This document shows, piece after piece, positions 25,333 to 33,816 of a DNA stretch of 34,134 nt; the stretch's first letter is position 1; each line of letters opens with the position of its first letter. The notes below the pieces were generated by a model. It was not told where the DNA came from. It worked only from the letters and a program-made list of their open reading frames with translations, and ran no database searches. The DNA lies in assembly GCA_947260005.1 (NCBI GenBank), contig CAMYOL010000051.1, positions 44,882 to 79,015 of the forward strand. The letters are read 5' to 3'. The position numbers and the translations under genes are program-made. Source of the DNA: an uncultured Ectothiorhodospiraceae bacterium (GTDB taxonomy: Bacteria; Pseudomonadota; Gammaproteobacteria; UBA6429; Thiohalophilaceae).

Positions 25333-25971
25333 ATGTACGTAACTTTTAACAAAAAATCGATTGCACGAAATATTGCCCTGGCATTAGCTGCGGGTGTCCT
25401 TACTGTCGGGTGTGCCGGTAACGCCGCCAAACAGACGCAACCTTCTCAATCCAACGTAACACCAAAAGAACAGGCAATGGTCATTGAAAAATCTGAAGTG
25501 ACTTCAGAAAAACAACATGAAACCAGTGATGTTATCACTGCCGCAGAAGTCGAAGCCAAGATTGAAACTAACCCGGCTGCTCCGGTCATTCCTTATCCTG
25601 ATGTAGACATCAGCGAAAACACCAAACCCGAACAACTTAATTTCCAGTTTGGTTTTGATAAAGCTGAATTATCTGAAGAGGATGCCGAAATTCTAAAACA
25701 GCATGCAAAATTCTTGCTCGACAATCCTGAGATCGTTTTGAATATTAATGGTCATACTGATCATCATGGACCAAAGGTCTATAACGAATATCTAAGCAAA
25801 AAACGTGCGGATGCTGTCGCCAAGATCCTGATTGAGGCAGGCGTTCAGGAGGCACAAATAAAAATCAGCGCATTAGCAAACGATGAACCTCTACTTGACG
25901 TTGATAATACCCGTTTGAACCGTCGTGTTGAGCTTAACTATATTGAAATGAATATGGTTAGCGCAGAATAA
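25333..25971 (+). CDS. pdsO: PDS-associated OmpA-family lipoprotein PdsO
   Basis: A 212-residue envelope protein. The N-terminal signal ends in a lipobox-like LTVGC with Cys27, and a low-complexity spacer runs to about residue 95. The OmpA peptidoglycan-binding domain at about 97-205 shows NFQFGFDKAELSEED, NINGHTDHHG and LSKKRADAV, including the Asp and Arg positions that hold diaminopimelate in the family. An OmpA-family protein, pdsO, is known to sit beside pdsRS. The name here rests on that position, since ordinary Pal-like lipoproteins look similar. GAGGAAAG precedes the ATG and a strong terminator follows. Confidence 0.82.
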   Translation: MYVTFNKKSIARNIALALAAGVLTVGCAGNAAKQTQPSQSNVTPKEQAMVIEKSEVTSEKQHETSDVITAAEVEAKIETNPAAPVIPYPDVDISENTKPEQLNFQFGFDKAELSEEDAEILKQHAKFLLDNPEIVLNINGHTDHHGPKVYNEYLSKKRADAVAKILIEAGVQEAQIKISALANDEPLLDVDNTRLNRRVELNYIEMNMVSAE

Positions 25972-25984
25972 GATAATTGGTTTT

Positions 25985-26058
25985 AGGGGCTAGACTACCC
26001 GTCACTGATCGTTCCCTCCTCCTGTTCTCTCCAATCAGTGTGTCTAGTCCCTTTTTTT
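25985..26058 (+). terminator. Rho-independent terminator after pdsO
   Basis: GGGGCTAGAC at 25986-25995 pairs with GTCTAGTCCC at 26042-26051. An inner TCACTGAT/ATCAGTG pair extends the stem, and seven T residues follow (26052-26058). It closes the pdsO transcript just before the end of the convergent btuF-like gene. Confidence 0.9.
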
Positions 26059-26078
26059 AAAAAAATTATATATACTAA

Positions 26079-26984
26079 TTATTTCTTTAAATTTCTTCGA
26101 GCGATATCCGCCAGCTCACATAACTTTTCAGCTCCGTCTAGAATACGCGTAGACTGTCGATTAATAATATCCGGGTGTATAAAAAACAAATTATTATTTT
26201 TAACGGCTGAAAGTTCTTTCCAATTTTTCCATTTTGATAACCACTCCGGTTCCGAGACTGATAAGCCATTCGCGACACCGCTGGCTATAATCACCTGCGG
26301 ATCACCGTTAATGACTGCCTCCTGGGTCACTTTTGGTGCCATGATACGAGCGTCACTGAATATATTTTCAAGTCCACAAATATGCATAATCCGACTGATG
26401 ACAGTTTTACCATTGACAGTGTAAATCGGTTTGTGCCAGATTTGATAAAAGGCCCTGAGTTTGGGTTTGTTTTTATTTTCTTCTCTAATACTTAATAAAC
26501 GATTTTCAAAATGAGTCGCAGCCAGATTTGCCTGTTTTTCTTGTCCTAACAAAATACCTATATTACGTAAGGTCCTGGCAATATCATTAAGATCATGGGG
26601 TTCTATCAAATACACCGGTATATTAAATCTTTTGATACTTTCAATTTGTTGGCTATTACTCACCACTTCCCAGGCCAGTACCAGATCAGGTTTATAAGAT
26701 AATAAGGTTTCAATATTAAATCGCTCATAATCCCCTACCCGTTCAATTTTATTAGCCGCATCCGGATAATTGCTGGATTTGACCGTGGCGACTAACTTAT
26801 CTTCCCCACCCACTTTAAAAACCATTTCCGTTAACGAAGGCGCCAGGGTAATCACTCTTTGCGCTGAATGACTCAGTGTGATGGTATTATTTTTGTCATC
26901 GACGACACTTATTGCAAAAGATTTAGTTGAGATAAATAAACTAAAAACAATAACGAACAGGCTTATACCATTTTTTAGATTCAT
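26079..26984 (-). CDS. btuF: BtuF-like cobalamin-binding periplasmic protein
   Basis: A 301-residue class III periplasmic binding protein. A signal peptide (SLFVIVFSLFISTKSFA, cleavage near residue 24) precedes the first lobe (AQRVITLAPSLTEMVFKVGG, about 42-61, the typical BtuF/FecB start). A long linking helix and the second lobe follow (GLENIFSDARIMAPKVTQEAV). It delivers substrate to a BtuCD-type importer. The partner is probably the btuCD pair at 9944-11757, since none is adjacent. The start overlaps the cobS stop codon by 4 bases, placing it last in the cobU-cobT-cobC-cobS run. That context favours a corrinoid over an iron chelate. Confidence 0.88.
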   Translation of the reverse strand: MNLKNGISLFVIVFSLFISTKSFAISVVDDKNNTITLSHSAQRVITLAPSLTEMVFKVGGEDKLVATVKSSNYPDAANKIERVGDYERFNIETLLSYKPDLVLAWEVVSNSQQIESIKRFNIPVYLIEPHDLNDIARTLRNIGILLGQEKQANLAATHFENRLLSIREENKNKPKLRAFYQIWHKPIYTVNGKTVISRIMHICGLENIFSDARIMAPKVTQEAVINGDPQVIIASGVANGLSVSEPEWLSKWKNWKELSAVKNNNLFFIHPDIINRQSTRILDGAEKLCELADIARRNLKK

Positions 26985-27751
26985 CGCAACTGCTCAATAA
27001 TTACAAAATTAAATAAGACCAGCACCTCAATAAGCTCGATCAATGCGCCTGCCGTATCACCGGTGGTGCCCCCAATGCGACGACAGATCATCAATCGAAA
27101 CAGTACGACTGCAACGCTCACTGATAGGATGATCAATATACCATTCACTCCACCCCATAAGATCAATACGAGTGAAATACCCAGTAACGAGCCCCATATT
27201 TTTTTTCCTGGTATGTTGGACAGCATCACAGCGGCAATGCCATTTTCGCGAACATAAGGGGTGCAGGCCAATAACCCAGACACTGCAGCCCGGGCGATGA
27301 CTGGTGCAATAAATAAGGCCATCATCAGATTCGCATTTAACTCTGCCAACAAGACCAACTTTAATAACAACACTAAGACAATCGAAACAATGGCGGCAAC
27401 ACCCGCGTGTGTGTCCTTTAAGATGTTTAATGTTTTATCTTTATCACCATGCCCGCCTAACCAGGCATCTGCACTATCGGCCAGGCCGTCGAGATGCAAT
27501 GCGCCCGTCACAATCACCCAGGCTATCAATAACAGCATGGCGCTAAGCCCATCTGTAAAAATACCCGTCAGTAAATAAACGGCAATTAAACAACCACCAA
27601 TCAGTGCCCCGACTACCGGGTAAAATAGCAGCGAACCGGCCTGTACTGATTGATTATTTTGTTCAGTTGGCCACGACACCGGAACCGGTATAATCGTTAA
27701 AAAACGTACGGCGGTGACCAATGAAAGCCAGGCTGTACTAAAACCTGACAT
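26981..27751 (-). CDS. cobS: Adenosylcobinamide-GDP ribazoletransferase CobS
   Basis: A 256-residue polytopic membrane enzyme that joins adenosylcobinamide-GDP to alpha-ribazole or its phosphate, the final assembly step of the cobalamin lower loop. Family landmarks are AVRFLTIIPVP (residues 14-24), the acidic GALHLDGLADSADAWLGG (about 83-100), which binds metal and substrate, and GGTTGDTAGALIE near the C-terminus. Six or so hydrophobic segments are visible. It begins at the last base of cobC, and its stop codon overlaps the btuF start, so the genes are tightly coupled. Confidence 0.96.
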   Translation of the reverse strand: MSGFSTAWLSLVTAVRFLTIIPVPVSWPTEQNNQSVQAGSLLFYPVVGALIGGCLIAVYLLTGIFTDGLSAMLLLIAWVIVTGALHLDGLADSADAWLGGHGDKDKTLNILKDTHAGVAAIVSIVLVLLLKLVLLAELNANLMMALFIAPVIARAAVSGLLACTPYVRENGIAAVMLSNIPGKKIWGSLLGISLVLILWGGVNGILIILSVSVAVVLFRLMICRRIGGTTGDTAGALIELIEVLVLFNFVIIEQLR

Positions 27752-28350
27752 TAAAGCTGACCATGATGAAAGATCAATTGTGGATAATTTTTCTCGCCAT
27801 CGTGATCAATTTGTACCCGAGTAATCCCCGCATTGGCGACTTTAATTCGAAACACATGTTCAGGCGGCATACCTAAAATATATTGCATCGACATCCGTAT
27901 CACCCCGGCATGACAGACCACTAACAAATGTTGCCCTGAGTGATGCGTTAATAACTTATCCCAGGCCGATTCGATTCGTTTTTGAAACTCAATCAAGGGC
28001 TCTGCACCATTCGGACGTTCTTTAATCGGATCCCGCCAAAAGGCCTCAAGCGCACCGGGCATTTCAGTTTGTATTTCTGCTGCGGTCTTACCTTCCCAGT
28101 CACCAAAGCCAATTTCTTTAAAGTTTGGTTCAAACTTTAAAGCTCGCTGGTGGCGCTCGGACAATTCGTTTGCGAATTCAGCACAACGAGTCAGCGGTGA
28201 GGTAATGATAGTATCCCAGGGACAATGATCGGCCACCGCCGCACGCATTTGTGACCAGCCCTTTTCACTTAATGGATCATCAATCTGGCCACGATATTTT
28301 CTTCCCCCAACCGGTTCGCCATGACGAATTAAATCCACGGTCGTCATCAT
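27751..28350 (-). CDS. cobC: Alpha-ribazole phosphatase CobC (histidine phosphatase family)
   Basis: A 199-residue phosphoglycerate-mutase-like histidine phosphatase. The active-site LIRHGEP lies at residues 8-14, with the second conserved Arg in TSPLTRCAEFA, the catalytic Glu in FGDWEGKT, and the second His in VVCHAGVIR. In the cobalamin lower-loop pathway CobC dephosphorylates alpha-ribazole phosphate or adenosylcobalamin phosphate. The assignment depends on position between cobT and cobS, because the fold alone is not specific. The start overlaps the cobT stop codon by 4 bases. Confidence 0.9.
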   Translation of the reverse strand: MMTTVDLIRHGEPVGGRKYRGQIDDPLSEKGWSQMRAAVADHCPWDTIITSPLTRCAEFANELSERHQRALKFEPNFKEIGFGDWEGKTAAEIQTEMPGALEAFWRDPIKERPNGAEPLIEFQKRIESAWDKLLTHHSGQHLLVVCHAGVIRMSMQYILGMPPEHVFRIKVANAGITRVQIDHDGEKNYPQLIFHHGQL

Positions 28351-29423
28351 ACTGGTTCCTCTAGTGATATTTTTTCAGCCACACCGGCTTGTTCAAAAGT
28401 TGCCATGTTATTATGCAAGCCGATGGCTTGTTTTATTATGGAAACTGCCATCGCCGCCCCACTGCCTTCCCCTAATCGCATATCAAGATCCAGTAACGGT
28501 GTTGCCTTTAATGCCTGTAATACATATTTGTGCCCGGGTTCTTTTGATTGATGACCATAGATGAACCAGTTACCAACATCAGGATTAATCGCCAGAGCAT
28601 ATAAGACCGCAACACTGGAAATATAGCCGTCGACTAATACCGGAATGCCAACTTGCGCACAGCGAACATAGGCCCCGACTAATGCTGCGATTTCGGCACC
28701 CGCAAAATATTGCAGTCGCGTTAATGCATCTTTGGTTTTATCTTTATGTAACTCCAATGCTTGCTCGATGACAAGACGTTTATGTGCTATACCATCCGCA
28801 TCCAGTCCGGTACCGGGACCAACCAATTGTTCAACATTGACCTCTAACTCCACTGCAGCCAATGCGGTGGCACTGGTGGTATTACCGATCCCCATTTCAC
28901 CACCGATAAACAATTGTGTGTTGTTTTGTACTGACTGTTCAACAAGCTCATAACCTACATACAGCGCAGAGCATAGTTCTGTCTCTGTCATAGCCGCTTT
29001 TACCGCAAAGTTGGCCGTGCCATTGACTACTCGTTTGTTCAAAACTTTTTGTGATGAGTTTGGTGGAGCATTAATACCGACATCCACCACGGTTAAATTA
29101 GCATTTAACTGATTTGCCAACACACTGATCGCGGCACCACCGTGAATAAAATTTTCAACCATTTGCGCAGTGACCGCTTGCGGAAAAGCACTGATGTTCT
29201 CATCGGTTACGCCGTGATCACCCGCGAATATACAAATGTTGATATTATCAATTTCAGGTTTTACTACGCCTTGCATCGCAGCAAAGTTTATCGCCAGTTC
29301 TTCCAGCCGACCCAGTGCCCCAGGCGGTTTAGTTAATTGCATTTGATGTGCCTGTGCATCAAGTAAACTATTGTGATCCCATGCTTTCGCAGTATCGTTC
29401 AGCCAACTTATTTTCTTATTCAT
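28347..29423 (-). CDS. cobT: Nicotinate-nucleotide--dimethylbenzimidazole phosphoribosyltransferase CobT
   Basis: A 358-residue enzyme that activates the lower-ligand base by transferring ribose phosphate from nicotinate mononucleotide, giving alpha-ribazole phosphate. Landmarks are LTKPPGALGRLEELA (about 29-43), FAGDHGVTDENISAFP, and GEMGIGNTTSATAL with the conserved glycine-rich loop; a C-terminal catalytic Glu is likely in LGEGSGAA. The ATG at 29423 gives a length equal to typical CobT (about 350-360) and overlaps the cobU stop codon by 8 bases. A TTG nine codons upstream is in frame but less likely. nadC in the same window makes the co-substrate nicotinate mononucleotide. Confidence 0.95.
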   Translation of the reverse strand: MNKKISWLNDTAKAWDHNSLLDAQAHQMQLTKPPGALGRLEELAINFAAMQGVVKPEIDNINICIFAGDHGVTDENISAFPQAVTAQMVENFIHGGAAISVLANQLNANLTVVDVGINAPPNSSQKVLNKRVVNGTANFAVKAAMTETELCSALYVGYELVEQSVQNNTQLFIGGEMGIGNTTSATALAAVELEVNVEQLVGPGTGLDADGIAHKRLVIEQALELHKDKTKDALTRLQYFAGAEIAALVGAYVRCAQVGIPVLVDGYISSVAVLYALAINPDVGNWFIYGHQSKEPGHKYVLQALKATPLLDLDMRLGEGSGAAMAVSIIKQAIGLHNNMATFEQAGVAEKISLEEPV

Positions 29424-29922
29424 CTTTAATTCTATTCTCAATTCCTGCAATCATTTGTGTGACTCGCTGACAGTGTTTTGCCAGCCTTTGATGCAACCGG
29501 CCTGTTTCATCTACAAAACGGCGAGTCTCTTCTCCTAACGGCACCACTCCCATACCAACTTCATTGGTCACAAAAATGATTGGGGTGGTAATATTTTCAA
29601 TTACCACAAAAAACTGTGCCATCTCTTGTTCATACTGTTTATTTTCCAGTGCTAAAATATTTGTCATCCACAGAGTCAGGCAATCCACGATAACAAATGC
29701 ATCTGGATTAATTGATAATACTTTACTCAATTGAATCGGTTCTTCGATGGTCTGCCAGTGAGGAGGACGATTATACTTATGATGAGAGATGCGTTGTTGC
29801 ATTTCCTGATCCTCCGCGGTCGCCGTCGCGATGTAGAGGACACTCCGATTACTGTCTTCGGCACATTGTTCAGCGTAGGCGCTTTTCCCAGAACGAGCGC
29901 CGCCTATTACCAGTTCTAACAT
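29416..29922 (-). CDS. cobU: Bifunctional adenosylcobinamide kinase/guanylyltransferase CobU
   Basis: A 168-residue enzyme that phosphorylates adenosylcobinamide and then adds GMP, giving adenosylcobinamide-GDP for CobS. The P-loop GGARSGKS is at residues 7-14. Other family landmarks are YIATATAEDQEM, the guanylyl-acceptor region RISHHKYNRPPHW, VDCLTLWMTN and TNEVGMGVVPL. It starts 9 bases after the ampE stop codon without a clear ribosome-binding site, which suggests translational coupling to ampE. It leads the cobU-cobT-cobC-cobS-btuF series, and no B12 riboswitch precedes it. Confidence 0.96.
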   Translation of the reverse strand: MLELVIGGARSGKSAYAEQCAEDSNRSVLYIATATAEDQEMQQRISHHKYNRPPHWQTIEEPIQLSKVLSINPDAFVIVDCLTLWMTNILALENKQYEQEMAQFFVVIENITTPIIFVTNEVGMGVVPLGEETRRFVDETGRLHQRLAKHCQRVTQMIAGIENRIKDE

Positions 29923-29931
29923 GTAGTTAAA

Positions 29932-30795
29932 TTAAAAAATCCAGCTAACAATGACGATGATGGCCAGGAAGGTCAAAAAGGCTAACACCGTCCGTCTTAC
30001 CAAAAGTAGACAGTGATGAACGTGTTCCGCATTGACGGTATTATCATCACTCAGATCAGCTTCGTGTAACGCACCAATACCCGTTTCACTTAATAACGCA
30101 TCACTATCGGCTTGCCATAAATCTGAAACTTTTTGCAACGACTGGATAACGTCAACAAAATTCCCAATCACCGCAAAACACAATACGGTTATTCGCGCAG
30201 GAATCCACATCAGGATGTTATAGAGTTCCTTAGTTGATTTCGAAAAACCCGTTGGTACATCTTCAAATCGTTCTTTTAATAGACAAGATAGTCGAAACAT
30301 GGCGGCGCCGACGGGTCCCATAACAATAAACCAGAAAAACACACCGATTATTCCACTACAGGTTTTTATCAGCAGCGCTTGCTTAACCTGTTCTGCCACT
30401 AAAACTGGATTTTCATCTGCAGCACGACCCAATAAATCGCTGGCATGCAACTTTGCCGCTTCGCTGTCATCACGTTTTAACGCATCGTAATAATCCTGAA
30501 CCAGACGAATCGGATCAACGGGACCTAAGGCTAAAATTAAAATAAAAACAGAAAAAACAAAATCAAATAAACCCCACACCTCCCCGAGCATGGCGGAGAT
30601 AAGCCAGACGGCAAAGAGTAATGGCGCAATAATGGCGAGAACCACAACCGGTCCGTCGCGAACACTGCTGGAATCAAGTTGATGACAGACCCAGTCAGTA
30701 AACTGTGTAAACCAGGCAAAACCACGCCATTGGTCGGCACGACGGAAAATCAGCTCAATAGCAACAGCGGCAATAATGGCAATGAAAAATATCAC
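29932..30795 (-). CDS. ampE: AmpE, CbiB-like membrane protein
   Basis: A 287-residue membrane protein, close to the 284 residues of E. coli AmpE, with hydrophobic segments at about 1-13, 47-67, 75-92, 145-168, 205-220 and 265-287. Its position directly after ampD is the classic ampDE arrangement. AmpE is regarded as a membrane sensor linked to beta-lactamase induction, but its mechanism is unclear. Segments such as MGPVGAAMFRLS and WIPARITVL recall CobD/CbiB, the enzyme that makes cobinamide (phosphate). The gene is also immediately before cobU. It starts with GTG, preceded by AAGGA. Confidence 0.85.
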   Translation of the reverse strand: MIFFIAIIAAVAIELIFRRADQWRGFAWFTQFTDWVCHQLDSSSVRDGPVVVLAIIAPLLFAVWLISAMLGEVWGLFDFVFSVFILILALGPVDPIRLVQDYYDALKRDDSEAAKLHASDLLGRAADENPVLVAEQVKQALLIKTCSGIIGVFFWFIVMGPVGAAMFRLSCLLKERFEDVPTGFSKSTKELYNILMWIPARITVLCFAVIGNFVDVIQSLQKVSDLWQADSDALLSETGIGALHEADLSDDNTVNAEHVHHCLLLVRRTVLAFLTFLAIIVIVSWIF

Positions 30796-30830
30796 GTGAT
30801 GGGATCCTTTCCCTTGATTACCCTACTAGT

Positions 30831-31397
30831 TTATCCTAATCCGTCGTCGAGTACATGAGCCAATTTCGCCCAGTCGAAGGCCGGCCCTGGGTCGGTTTTG
30901 CGCCCAGGAGCAATATCACTATGCCCGACGATTCTTTTTTGATTAATCTCTGGATATCGCGTCAATAAAGCCTTAATCACCCCGGCTAATTGCTGATATT
31001 GAGCCTCCTCATAAGGGATCTCATCCGTCCCTTCCAGCTCGATACCAATTGAAAAGTCATTACAATCTTCACGGTTCTCAAATTGGGACAGCCCGGCATG
31101 CCAGGCGCGTTTATCGAATGGAACAAACTGAATCACCTGTCCATCCCGACGAATGAGCAAATGGCTCGAGACCTTTAAAGCTTCGATCGCCTTAAAAGAT
31201 TCGTGTTGTTGAATATCAAGTCGATTGGTGAATAATTGTTCGATATAGGGTCCATCAAAGTGACCGGCTGGCAGGCTAATACCATGCACCACAATGAGCG
31301 AGATATCGTCCGGTTCGGGTCGGTCATTACAGTTTGGCGAGGGAATATACAGGGTATCTAATAATAACGATGTCGGTTTATCGATCTTGAAACTCAT
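30831..31397 (-). CDS. ampD: 1,6-anhydro-N-acetylmuramyl-L-alanine amidase AmpD
   Basis: A 188-residue cytoplasmic zinc amidase that cleaves the peptide from anhydro-muropeptides during cell-wall recycling, lowering the inducer of AmpR-controlled beta-lactamase. Zinc ligands are visible: His in LIVVHGISLPAG (about residues 31-42), and His plus Asp in VGHSDIAPGRKTDPGPAFDW (about 157-176). The WHAG motif is at about 101-104. It is the first gene of a minus-strand run (ampD, ampE, then cob genes) and is divergent from the symporter gene at 31508. No ampR or beta-lactamase gene is in the window. Confidence 0.96.
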   Translation of the reverse strand: MSFKIDKPTSLLLDTLYIPSPNCNDRPEPDDISLIVVHGISLPAGHFDGPYIEQLFTNRLDIQQHESFKAIEALKVSSHLLIRRDGQVIQFVPFDKRAWHAGLSQFENREDCNDFSIGIELEGTDEIPYEEAQYQQLAGVIKALLTRYPEINQKRIVGHSDIAPGRKTDPGPAFDWAKLAHVLDDGLG

Positions 31398-31507
31398 TAA
31401 GAACCCGCCTGATGAACATTCTTTGTTATTATGCCGACAAGCATTAACTTATCAAGCATCGCTCTCATAATGGCCACGACAAATAACAATTAAAAACGGA
31501 GTCTGAT

Positions 31508-32914
31508 ATGGAATCCATTACCGCCATACTGAATAACATCAACGGTTTCGTCTGGGGACCCGTCACCTTGATCCTGTTGGTTGGCACGGGTCTGTTCTTA
31601 ATGGTCGGACTGCATTTTATGCCACTACGCCGAATTGGTACCGCCTTCAAATTTCTCTGGCAAGGCCGTAAAGGTGACCATGCGGAAGGTGAGATCAGTC
31701 CGTTTAATGCTTTGATGACTGCGCTCTCGGCGACCGTTGGTACCGGTAATATTGTCGGGGTGGCCGGTGCGATTGCGATTGGTGGTCCGGGCGCCATTTT
31801 CTGGATGTGGATAACCGCCTTAGTTGGAATGGCTACAAAATACGCCGAGGCCGTGTTAGCCGTGAAATACCGCGAAGTGGATGAAGATGGCAACCACCAG
31901 GGTGGGCCGATGTATTATATAAAGAATGGCCTGGGTAAAAACTGGAGCTGGCTGGCTTTTTTGTTCGCGCTGTTCGGGGCTATCGCTGCCTTCGGTATCG
32001 GCAATGGCGTGCAGGCCAACGCGGTGGCCAATGCCTTAAACCAGGGATTCACCGTACCCAACTGGATAACAGCCATTGTGTTGGCCACCTTAACGGGTCT
32101 GGTGTTGCTGGGAGGCATTACCCGCATCGGTAAAATCGCCGGTAAGCTGGTTCCGATAATGGCCATTTTCTATGTTGGCGGGGCATTGATTATTATCCTA
32201 CTTAACCTGAGCAGTGTCCCGGATGCGATCGGTATGATCGTCAAAGAAGCCTTTTCTCCTTCTGCTGCAGCGGGTGGTGCAGTGGGTGCGGCCATTATGC
32301 TCGCCATTCAAAAAGGCGTCGCTCGAGGTGTTTTCTCTAATGAAGCCGGTCTGGGCACGGCACCCATCGCCCATGCCGCCGCGAAAACCAATGACCCGGT
32401 AAAACAAGGCACCATCGGAATGTTGGGAACCTTTATCGATACCATCATCATTTGCACCATGACGGCATTAGTCATTATTTTAATGAATGGCTGGACCACC
32501 CTCGATCCTGAAACAGGTAAAACCATTTTAACGAATGCCTGGACACAACTCGATCCTTTAACTGGGGAAACCGTTTCACATGCCGCCATTACCTCGAATG
32601 CGTTTAGCCAGGGTCTGCCGGAGTTTGGAAAATACATCGTTACCCTCGGCTTAGCCTTTTTTGCCTACACCACTATATTAGGCTGGAGTTTTTATGGCGA
32701 GCGTTGTGCGGAATATTTATTTGGTATTAAGGTCATACCCATTTATCGAATCCTGTGGGTTCTGGTGGTGTTAATCAGTCCAATGGTCGATTTAAAAATC
32801 ATCTGGATCATTGCTGAAATACTAAATGGGCTTATGGCCATTCCAAACTTAATTGGCTTGTTACTGCTAAGCCCGATTGTCTTTAAAATTACACGTGACT
32901 ACTATTCAAACTAA
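31508..32914 (+). CDS. Sodium:alanine (AGCS) symporter
   Basis: A 468-residue secondary transporter of the alanine or glycine:cation symporter family with about ten to eleven hydrophobic segments. Family landmarks are NALMTALSATVGTGNIVGVA near residues 68-87, GGPMYYIKNG near 131, and SNEAGLGTAPIAHAAAKT near 277. It imports small amino acids with sodium; whether alanine or glycine is preferred cannot be read from the sequence. Two imperfect copies of a WTTLDPETGKT/WTQLDPLTGET segment occur near residues 330-360, a small internal duplication. CGGAG precedes the ATG. nadC follows after 17 bases, so co-transcription is likely. Confidence 0.95.
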   Translation: MESITAILNNINGFVWGPVTLILLVGTGLFLMVGLHFMPLRRIGTAFKFLWQGRKGDHAEGEISPFNALMTALSATVGTGNIVGVAGAIAIGGPGAIFWMWITALVGMATKYAEAVLAVKYREVDEDGNHQGGPMYYIKNGLGKNWSWLAFLFALFGAIAAFGIGNGVQANAVANALNQGFTVPNWITAIVLATLTGLVLLGGITRIGKIAGKLVPIMAIFYVGGALIIILLNLSSVPDAIGMIVKEAFSPSAAAGGAVGAAIMLAIQKGVARGVFSNEAGLGTAPIAHAAAKTNDPVKQGTIGMLGTFIDTIIICTMTALVIILMNGWTTLDPETGKTILTNAWTQLDPLTGETVSHAAITSNAFSQGLPEFGKYIVTLGLAFFAYTTILGWSFYGERCAEYLFGIKVIPIYRILWVLVVLISPMVDLKIIWIIAEILNGLMAIPNLIGLLLLSPIVFKITRDYYSN

Positions 32915-32931
32915 ATATCTTAAAATCGAAC

Positions 32932-33789
32932 ATGAAACCAGAACTTTCTGACATACAACAACAAGTTGCTAATGCTTTAAAAGAAGACATTGGAACTGGA
33001 GATGTAACGGCTAACTTACTCGCCGCCAATCAAACCTCAAAAGCCAACGTCATCACTCGTGAAGCTGGCGTATTATGTGGCACACAGTGGTTCGATCAAT
33101 GTTTTTTACAAATCGATAAAACCATAGCCATCCATTGGCAGGTAAAAGATGGTGACGTCATCACGCCATACCAAAACTTGTGCAAGATCGAAGGACCAAC
33201 ACGGGCCTTGTTAACTGCTGAGCGTGCCGCACTGAATTTTTTACAGACCTTATCCGCCACCGCGACGATGACAAAACGATACGTCGACGCCCTTGCCAAC
33301 ACTGGCGTTAAAATATTAGATACCCGAAAGACGATCCCCGGATTACGCCTCGCACAAAAATACGCAGTCACTTGCGGTGGCGGTATCAATCATCGCATCG
33401 GCTTATACGATATGATTTTGATAAAAGAAAATCATGTCGCCAGTTGCGGTTCCATCACTGCCGCAATTCAAAAAGCTCAACAAAATAAGCAACAGTGTGA
33501 AATCGAGATTGAAGTTGAATCATTGGATGAACTTGAACAGGCACTTGAAGCAGGCGCGCAGAGAGTCTTGCTGGATAATTTTGCTCGCGAAGATCTGGTT
33601 AAAGCCGTTGCCATCAATCAACAACGCGCTAAATTAGAAGTCTCCGGTAATATCACACTCGAGAATATTAATGAGGTTGCTCAAACTGGAATTGATTTCA
33701 TTTCAAGTGGGGCAATAACGAAAAACATCCAGGCGTTGGACCTGTCTTTACAGATAGTGAGCAGAACAGATACTAAACGGGGCAAATAA
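32932..33789 (+). CDS. nadC: Nicotinate-nucleotide diphosphorylase (carboxylating) NadC
   Basis: A 285-residue quinolinate phosphoribosyltransferase, the enzyme that converts quinolinate and PRPP to nicotinate mononucleotide in NAD synthesis. Landmarks are LKEDIGTGDVTANLL (about 16-30), the PRPP/quinolinate-binding ERAALNFLQTLS and ILDTRKTIPGLR, GGGINHRIGLYDMILIKENH near 150-169, the IEIEVESLDEL strand and the RVLLDNF loop. Length matches the family. nadC commonly lies near ampD in gammaproteobacteria, as here. Its product is also the co-substrate of CobT encoded in this window. A half copy of the GGGGTCAG repeat begins 28 bases after the stop codon. Confidence 0.97.
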   Translation: MKPELSDIQQQVANALKEDIGTGDVTANLLAANQTSKANVITREAGVLCGTQWFDQCFLQIDKTIAIHWQVKDGDVITPYQNLCKIEGPTRALLTAERAALNFLQTLSATATMTKRYVDALANTGVKILDTRKTIPGLRLAQKYAVTCGGGINHRIGLYDMILIKENHVASCGSITAAIQKAQQNKQQCEIEIEVESLDELEQALEAGAQRVLLDNFAREDLVKAVAINQQRAKLEVSGNITLENINEVAQTGIDFISSGAITKNIQALDLSLQIVSRTDTKRGK

Positions 33790-33816
33790 TTAGCCTGACA
33801 GATCACCTGCAAAACC

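Noticed and set aside
29424-29450. TTG start for cobT
   Set aside because: The ATG at 29423 overlaps the cobU stop codon and gives the usual CobT length.
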